From Dehalococcoidia bacterium (lineage in GTDB: Bacteria; Chloroflexota; Dehalococcoidia; GIF9; AB-539-J10): a stretch of 10,744 nt of DNA. The notes under the pieces are model-generated. The model was not told the DNA's origin. It made no database searches and was given only the letters and a program-made list of their open reading frames with translations. Of the stretch, positions 6,214 to 10,744 are shown piece after piece. Each line of letters begins with the position of its first letter. Position 1 is the first letter of the stretch. Where the stretch lies: contig JAUVYD010000024.1 of NCBI GenBank assembly GCA_030603265.1, positions 1 to 10,744 on the forward strand. The letters are read 5' to 3'. Both the position numbers and the translations under genes were made by a program.

Positions 6214-6585
6214 CTAACCGCCCACCAGCACTAGCCCCATCATCTTCATGAACACAAAGTCCAAGCCTCCGAGCAACGCGCCCACAACTACGCAGACAAC
6301 GAAGACCATGATGCTCAGCCTGGTGGTCTCCTTCCCCGTGGGCCAATGTGCCTTTTTCAGCTCGAGGAACGCGTCCGCGAAGAACCTGAACCGCGACGGC
6401 TTCTTGGTCGTGACCGCAGCGCGGGAGGCCTTCCGCTTCTTGTCTCCGGAGTCCTTCGCTCCTCCCGAGGAAACCGCCACAAGGGCGGCCGGACGAGGCG
6501 GATTCTGAGTCGTGTCCTTTGCCGATGCTTCCGTTTGACTGGCAACGCGCCTGGGAGACTTGTGCTTCTTGTCTTTGGGTGACAT
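6214..6585 (-). CDS. secE: Preprotein translocase subunit SecE with long N-terminal tail
   Basis: SecE clamps the two halves of SecY in the plasma-membrane protein channel. The single-helix form is seen: 'RFFADAFLELKKAHWPTGKETTRLS' (67–91) is the conserved amphipathic plus hinge segment with the W-P motif, followed by one transmembrane helix (~90–112) and a short tail ending in VGG. The start was set at ATG 6583–6585, 2 nt after the rpmG stop, giving 123 residues; the reading frame stays open upstream but that part overlaps rpmG. Residues 1–~65 are Lys/Ser/Ala-rich and probably disordered, which makes the protein about twice the minimal length (~60). The SD is weak, fitting coupling to rpmG. 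Confidence 0.92.
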   Translation of the reverse strand: MSPKDKKHKSPRRVASQTEASAKDTTQNPPRPAALVAVSSGGAKDSGDKKRKASRAAVTTKKPSRFRFFADAFLELKKAHWPTGKETTRLSIMVFVVCVVVGALLGGLDFVFMKMMGLVLVGG

Positions 6586-6587
6586 TC

Positions 6588-6755
6588 TTACTTCGTCTCT
6601 CGATGCGCGGTGTGAGTGCGGCAGCGAGGGCAGAACTTCTTCAGTTCCAGCCGCTGTGAGTCGTTCTTCTTGTTCTTGGCGCTCGTGTATGTACGCTCCT
6701 GGCACTGCGTGCACGCCAGGTGTATCACGATACGCTGCTCGCCCTTCTTAGCCAT
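6588..6755 (-). CDS. rpmG: 50S ribosomal protein L33, zinc-binding form
   Basis: A 55-codon gene between tuf and secE. The product begins MAKKGEQRIVIHLACTQC and ends ...FCPRCRTHTAHRETK, with four cysteines as C15-x2-C18 and C42-x2-C45, the zinc-ribbon (C+) form of L33. The central 'TYTSAKNKKND' is characteristic of the family. It starts 2 nt after the tuf stop (TAG-AT-ATG) and stops 2 nt before secE (TAA-GA-ATG). The tuf–rpmG–secE order is widely conserved. L33 binds near the ribosomal E site. Confidence 0.95.
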   Translation of the reverse strand: MAKKGEQRIVIHLACTQCQERTYTSAKNKKNDSQRLELKKFCPRCRTHTAHRETK

Positions 6756-6757
6756 AT

Positions 6758-7966
<1,209 letters not shown>

Positions 7967-7997
7967 CTTGCCGATAACCTCCTTAACTACCTGAGAG

Positions 7998-8070
7998 AGC
8001 CCACAACCAGATTCGAACTGGTGACCCCGTTCTTACCAAGAACGTGCTCTACCGACTGAGCTATGTGGGC
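7998..8070 (-). tRNA. tRNA-Thr (GGT)
   Basis: Complete cloverleaf on the minus strand: acceptor GCCCACA/TGTGGGC, D arm GCTC-AGTCGGTA-GAGC, anticodon stem CGTTC/GAACG with loop TTGGTAA (anticodon GGT, plus-strand 8035–8037), T arm ACCAG-TTCGAAT-CTGGT, discriminator T. CCA is not encoded (CTC follows). It is the tRNA nearest tuf. Confidence 0.96.
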
Positions 8071-8085
8071 CAGCGCCGCCTGTGA

Positions 8086-8172
8086 TGGTGGAGGGGGCAG
8101 GATTCGAACCTGCGTAGCCCAACGGGCGGCAATTTTACAGACTGCTCCGATTAACCACTCCGGCACCCCTCC
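8086..8172 (-). tRNA. tRNA-Tyr (GTA)
   Basis: Class II tRNA on the minus strand: acceptor GGAGGGG/CCCCTCC, anticodon stem GCAGT/ATTGC with loop CTGTAAA (anticodon GTA, plus-strand 8136–8138), a variable arm with GCCC-GTT-GGGC, T arm GCAGG-TTCGAAT-CCTGC, discriminator A and an encoded CCA (8086–8088). Only 15 nt separate it from tRNA-Thr(GGT). Confidence 0.97.
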
Positions 8173-8216
8173 CGAGTGCCCTAGTTTATCACAAGCGTAC
8201 GCGCGACTTCCACCGA

Positions 8217-8289
8217 AGCCCGAGAGGGGATTCGAACCCACTAACCTACCGATTACAAATCGGTTGCGCTGCCATTGCGCCACTCGGGC
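8217..8289 (-). tRNA. tRNA-Thr (TGT)
   Basis: Cloverleaf on the minus strand: acceptor GCCCGAG/CTCGGGC, D arm GCGC-AATGGCA-GCGC, anticodon stem ACCGA/TCGGT with loop TTTGTAA (anticodon TGT), discriminator T, no encoded CCA. The T stem GTGGG/CCCCT contains one T–C mismatch at its second pair and a G–T wobble at the first. It is the first tRNA behind the promoter at 8304–8333. Confidence 0.93.
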
Positions 8290-8303
8290 AGCAATGCCGC
8301 AGT

Positions 8304-8333
8304 AGTATATGGTCTGCGTTCGCAGGCTGTCAA
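8304..8333 (-). promoter_or_regulatory. Promoter of the tRNA–tuf–ribosomal operon
   Basis: TTGACA (8328–8333) and TATACT (8304–8309) on the minus strand, separated by 18 nt. The -35 is perfect consensus. Transcription would start near 8297, only ~8 nt before the 5' end of tRNA-Thr(TGT), typical of a strong stable-RNA promoter. Confidence 0.85.
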
Positions 8334-8466
8334 CGCGCAAACAACCCCACGGCCGGACGCCCTCAGCAGGCCGCCGACCCGGGGGCGACCCTTGCACGGT
8401 TGGTTGGATACCACCTGTATGCTACCATGCAAGTAACTTTTTTTCACAGTCCGAAGGAGGTGCGGA

Positions 8467-9621
8467 ATGGCAAACACGATAGTTCACAACCCCATCAAAA
8501 TGGTAGTTGGCGTCGGCTCGGTGGAGAAGGTCGGCGAGGAAGCCGCGATGCTCGGCAAGCGCGCGCTCATCGTGATCGGTGGGTCCAGCGCGAAGAAGAC
8601 AGGCCTGCTGGACAGCGTCTCGGCCGACTTGAAGGCCAACGGCGTGGATGTCTCAGTGTTCGAAGGCGTCACGCCGAATCCTCGCAGTTCCACCGTTGAC
8701 GAGGCCGCCAAGATGGCGGCAGAGAAGAACATCGACCTCATCATCGGCCTCGGCGGAGGCAGCGTAATGGACGCATCGAAGGCGATCAGACTCGCCTACT
8801 CCAGCGGCCAGCCTGTCTTCGACTTCCACATGGGCACGGCCGACGCGAAGACGGTGCAGCCCAAGGCGGCCCTCCTGCTTGTGTCCACTATGGCCGCAAC
8901 CGGTTCCGAGTTCAACAATTGGTGTGTTATTACCAACTGGGAGACGCACGAGAAGCGAGCCATCAACCCGCCGATATACTTCCCGTCGACGTCGATTGTC
9001 GACCCCGCGCTCACTCTCAGCATGCCCCTTGCGCAGGTTGCCAAGGGCGGCGTGGACATCTTTCTCCACGTGATGGAGAACTACATCATGCACACAGGTG
9101 GAGCCCCCCTGGCTGACGCCATCCGTGAAGCAATCATGAAGACAGCCGTTGAGGCACTGCCCGTGGCGGTGAAAGACACCAGCAACATCGAGGCGCGCAC
9201 CAGCCTGTGCTGGACCAGCAGTCTCGCCTGTTCCCAGACGATTACGTTCGGCGGGGGAGCCGGCTGGCGTCCCATCCACTTGATTGAGCACCCCATCAGC
9301 GGTGTGTTCGATATCTCACATGGTGACGGACTTGCAGCCCTGCTGCCCGCATGGCTTGAACAGAACATGGAAGCTCGCGGCGACAGGATTGCCAAGATGG
9401 GGAAGAACGTGTTCGGCGCCGACAGCCAGCCGATAGCAGCCGTTGAGAAATGGCTGGACGTCGTTGGCATGAAGATGAAGCTGAGCCAGTTGGGTGTCAC
9501 CGAGGACAAGTTCGAGCAGATGGCCCAGAACGCGCTTGATACGTCGCGCGGCCTTCTTGCCAAGAACCTCGTCCACAACAGCGTCGAGTCCATCACAGCT
9601 CTCTACAAGGCCGCCTACTAG
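8467..9621 (+). CDS. Iron-containing alcohol dehydrogenase (butanol dehydrogenase / YqhD-like)
   Basis: A 384-residue cytoplasmic oxidoreductase that interconverts aldehydes and primary alcohols with NAD(P)H. The N-terminal domain (1–~185) has the nucleotide-binding 'GLGGGSVMDASKA' (94–106) and a 'VIGGSSAKKTGLLD' segment (36–49) that resembles the NADPH-preferring YqhD/BDH type; NADPH preference is inferred. The helical C-terminal domain carries the metal ligands as D197 and H201 ('GGVDIFLHVMENY'), H271 ('RPIHLIEHPISG') and H285 ('DISHGDG'), with the conserved H275 nearby, so the site is complete. AAGGAGGT at 8454–8461 precedes ATG 8467. It is transcribed away from the tRNA operon and followed by its own terminator, so it is probably monocistronic. 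The physiological substrate is unknown. Confidence 0.95.
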   Translation: MANTIVHNPIKMVVGVGSVEKVGEEAAMLGKRALIVIGGSSAKKTGLLDSVSADLKANGVDVSVFEGVTPNPRSSTVDEAAKMAAEKNIDLIIGLGGGSVMDASKAIRLAYSSGQPVFDFHMGTADAKTVQPKAALLLVSTMAATGSEFNNWCVITNWETHEKRAINPPIYFPSTSIVDPALTLSMPLAQVAKGGVDIFLHVMENYIMHTGGAPLADAIREAIMKTAVEALPVAVKDTSNIEARTSLCWTSSLACSQTITFGGGAGWRPIHLIEHPISGVFDISHGDGLAALLPAWLEQNMEARGDRIAKMGKNVFGADSQPIAAVEKWLDVVGMKMKLSQLGVTEDKFEQMAQNALDTSRGLLAKNLVHNSVESITALYKAAY

Positions 9622-9634
9622 CCTGCTTGATACA

Positions 9635-9660
9635 ACGGGGAGGCCGATTGGCCTCCCCGT
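9635..9660 (+). terminator. Intrinsic terminator of the alcohol dehydrogenase gene
   Basis: A perfect 11-bp stem ACGGGGAGGCC/GGCCTCCCCGT with a GATT tetraloop starts 13 nt after the stop codon. The following CCTTCCAATTTCT is only moderately T-rich. Confidence 0.8.
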
Positions 9661-10108
9661 CCTTCCAATTTCTGCTTGAAGGACCGAGTGGTCGTTCCTT
9701 TCCACTGCATCTGCTGGCACGGAAGGCCTGAAGAACGAGGTCTTTGATGTGCGGACGACCGCCGCTTGGCCGGCACCGTTGCCGCTGGCGTCGTAGAGGC
9801 CAGAACATAGAGACCGGGTCGGCGGCGCCAGCAACTCCTTGCTCTGGCGGAATGACGACCGGGTCTGTCTTGTCCGGATGGAGGACGGGGTATTCGGCAA
9901 CGCGTCTGCCGATGGAGGGCATTCCCAACCCGGCAGGAGTGAGGGCTGACTTGTTCGATGCGCGAAACCGGGATTGAACCGGGAAACGGGAGGGCGTGCT
10001 CTAGTCTCACCCGGCGCACTACCGCTGGTAGTCACCGGGGAATTCAATCGTGACGGAGGTTATCTTGATAGCGAAGTACTACTGTCGAACCAGAGCGATG
10101 GGCTGGGG
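9661..10108. other. Gene-poor stretch with tRNA-like and hairpin elements
   Basis: About 450 nt separate the dehydrogenase terminator from the nucleotidyltransferase. No gene is convincingly supported. A minus-strand frame is open from 10000 down to 9593 (ATG at 9926–9928, e.g. 'AEYPVLHPDKTDPVVIPPEQ'), but it runs through the terminator into the dehydrogenase gene and has no recognised domain. On the minus strand at 9967–9983 there is a T-arm-like CCGG-TTCAATC-CCGG, without an acceptor partner. The plus strand folds a strong hairpin at 10010–10039. The region might be decayed sequence or a structured upstream leader. Confidence 0.4.
10010..10039 (+). repeat. Strong imperfect hairpin upstream of the nucleotidyltransferase gene
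   Basis: ACTACC (10018–10023) pairs perfectly with GGTAGT (10027–10032) around a GCT loop, and an outer CCCGG (10010–10014) pairs with CCGGG (10035–10039) across a small internal loop, for 11 bp in all. No T-tract follows on either strand. It lies ~70 nt before the start codon at 10109. Confidence 0.6.
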
Positions 10109-10744
10109 ATGAAGTGTCTCATTATCGCGGCGGGCAACGGAAGCCGGCTGCAGCAGAAGGGTGGCAGCAAGCCTCTTGTCCCCATACTGGGAGTTCCGCT
10201 CATCGAGCGCGTCATCCGCTCGGCCATGGAAGGAGGGGCGGACGAGTTCTACGTTGTCACAGGACACCAGGGCGAACTGGTGCGCACCTTTCTCGAGGGG
10301 TTGGCGAAACGCCTCGCGGTTCGGATTACGCCGCTGATAAACGACGACTGGGAGAAAGGAAATGGGCTTTCGGTACTGAAAGGGCGGGAAGTGCTGGCTG
10401 AACCGTTCTTACTGCTCATGGCGGACCACCTCTTTGACGCCAGCCTTGTCAGCACCTTAGTGGGCTATTCACTGCTCGAGGGCGAGGTGGCGCTCGGAGT
10501 AGATGACGATACCCACAACCCCCTGGTCGACATGCATGATGTGACCCGCGTCAGGGTGGCAGACGGCAAGATCCGCGATATTGGCAAAGGACTGACCAGC
10601 TTCAACGGGTTTGATTCCGGGATCTTTCTCTGTTCCTCCGCCATCTTCGGGGCACTGGAACAGAGTGGAGAGAGAGATGGCGAGGCAACACTGTCGGGGG
10701 CGATGCGCATCCTGGCCGAAGGTGGACACGCCAGAGCCATCCCC
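10109..10744 (+). CDS. Nucleotidyltransferase, CTP:inositol-1-phosphate cytidylyltransferase-like (3' truncated)
   Basis: The first 212 residues of a GT-A-fold NTP transferase are visible; the gene runs off the window. The nucleotide-binding motif 'LIIAAGNGSRLQQKGGSKPL' (4–23, with Lys21) is followed by 'VPILGVPLIERVI' (24–36), 'NDDWEKGNGLSVLKG' (78–92), the metal-binding Asp in 'LLMADHLFD' (102–110, Asp106), 'DVTRVRVADGKIRDIGKGL' (144–162) and 'NGFDSGIFLCSSAIFGALE' (166–184). This motif set is closest, from memory, to the IPCT domain of inositol-1-phosphate/di-myo-inositol-phosphate enzymes, which activate inositol phosphate with CTP; a sugar or phosphocholine nucleotidyltransferase is an alternative. 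In two-domain members a CDP-alcohol phosphatidyltransferase domain follows, which would lie outside the window. ATG 10109 lacks a clear SD and overlaps a short upstream frame by ATGA. Confidence 0.85.
   Translation, partial: MKCLIIAAGNGSRLQQKGGSKPLVPILGVPLIERVIRSAMEGGADEFYVVTGHQGELVRTFLEGLAKRLAVRITPLINDDWEKGNGLSVLKGREVLAEPFLLLMADHLFDASLVSTLVGYSLLEGEVALGVDDDTHNPLVDMHDVTRVRVADGKIRDIGKGLTSFNGFDSGIFLCSSAIFGALEQSGERDGEATLSGAMRILAEGGHARAIP

Noticed and set aside
6586..6714. Extended secE start at 6714
   Set aside because: The extra residues are the out-of-frame shadow of rpmG, a clear L33 gene with four zinc cysteines.
8392..8428. Promoter for the alcohol dehydrogenase gene (TTGCAC, TATGCT/TACCAT)
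   Set aside because: The spacings are 20 or 25 nt and no other -35/-10 combination is convincing, so no site is claimed.
9960..10034. A complete tRNA gene (possibly with CTA anticodon) on the minus strand
   Set aside because: Only the T arm resembles a tRNA; the acceptor TTCGCGC has no partner and the anticodon loop would have nine bases, so no functional tRNA is supported.

Overview
The window is a GC-rich bacterial chromosome segment built around the conserved translation and transcription locus tuf–rpmG–secE–nusG–rplK–rplA–rplJ–rplL, all on the minus strand and led by three tRNA genes. The gene order is ancestral among bacteria. The style of the EF-Tu (a four-cysteine insert after the G domain), the L10 leader in front of rplJ and the flanking families (DUF169, DegV, iron-containing alcohol dehydrogenase) would suit an anaerobic or metagenome-derived Chloroflexota lineage, perhaps Dehalococcoidia. 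That placement is an inference, because no rRNA is present.

Layout, left to right. Positions 1–2648 (plus strand): a 5'-truncated DUF169-family gene, a possible tiny Cys-rich ORF, an FrsA-like alpha/beta hydrolase and a DegV-family fatty-acid-binding protein. Positions 2649–2796: a convergent intergenic stretch with hairpins. Positions 2797–3138 (minus): a small DUF4870-type membrane protein. Positions 3293–3326: a strong GC-rich terminator that closes the ribosomal operon. Positions 3357–7966 (minus): rplL, rplJ, the L10 leader/attenuator, rplA, rplK, nusG, secE, rpmG (55 codons) and tuf. Positions 7998–8289 (minus): tRNA-Thr(GGT), tRNA-Tyr(GTA) and tRNA-Thr(TGT), with a near-consensus promoter at 8304–8333. 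Positions 8467–9621 (plus): an iron-containing alcohol dehydrogenase with its own terminator. Positions 9622–10108: a gene-poor stretch with structured repeats. Positions 10109–10744 (plus): the start of a nucleotidyltransferase resembling CTP:inositol-1-phosphate cytidylyltransferase, cut by the window end.

How the genes work together. Transcription probably starts just upstream of tRNA-Thr(TGT) and runs through the tRNAs into tuf and the ribosomal/NusG/SecE genes. Several junctions are only 2 nt long, which suggests translational coupling. A second, internal control point lies between rplA and rplJ: an extended -10 promoter candidate, an L10-binding leader fold, and a terminator with eight Us ending about 12 nt before the rplJ start. 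This would let the L10–L12 complex repress its own synthesis. rpoB/rpoC do not follow rplL; the operon ends at a terminator. The flanking genes on the plus strand look like independent metabolic units.

No clearly new multi-gene system is visible. The items most worth a second look are the rplJ attenuator, the N-terminal extension of L7/L12, the four-Cys insert of EF-Tu, the tRNA order matching Escherichia coli tufB minus tRNA-Gly, and the structured gene-poor region before the nucleotidyltransferase.
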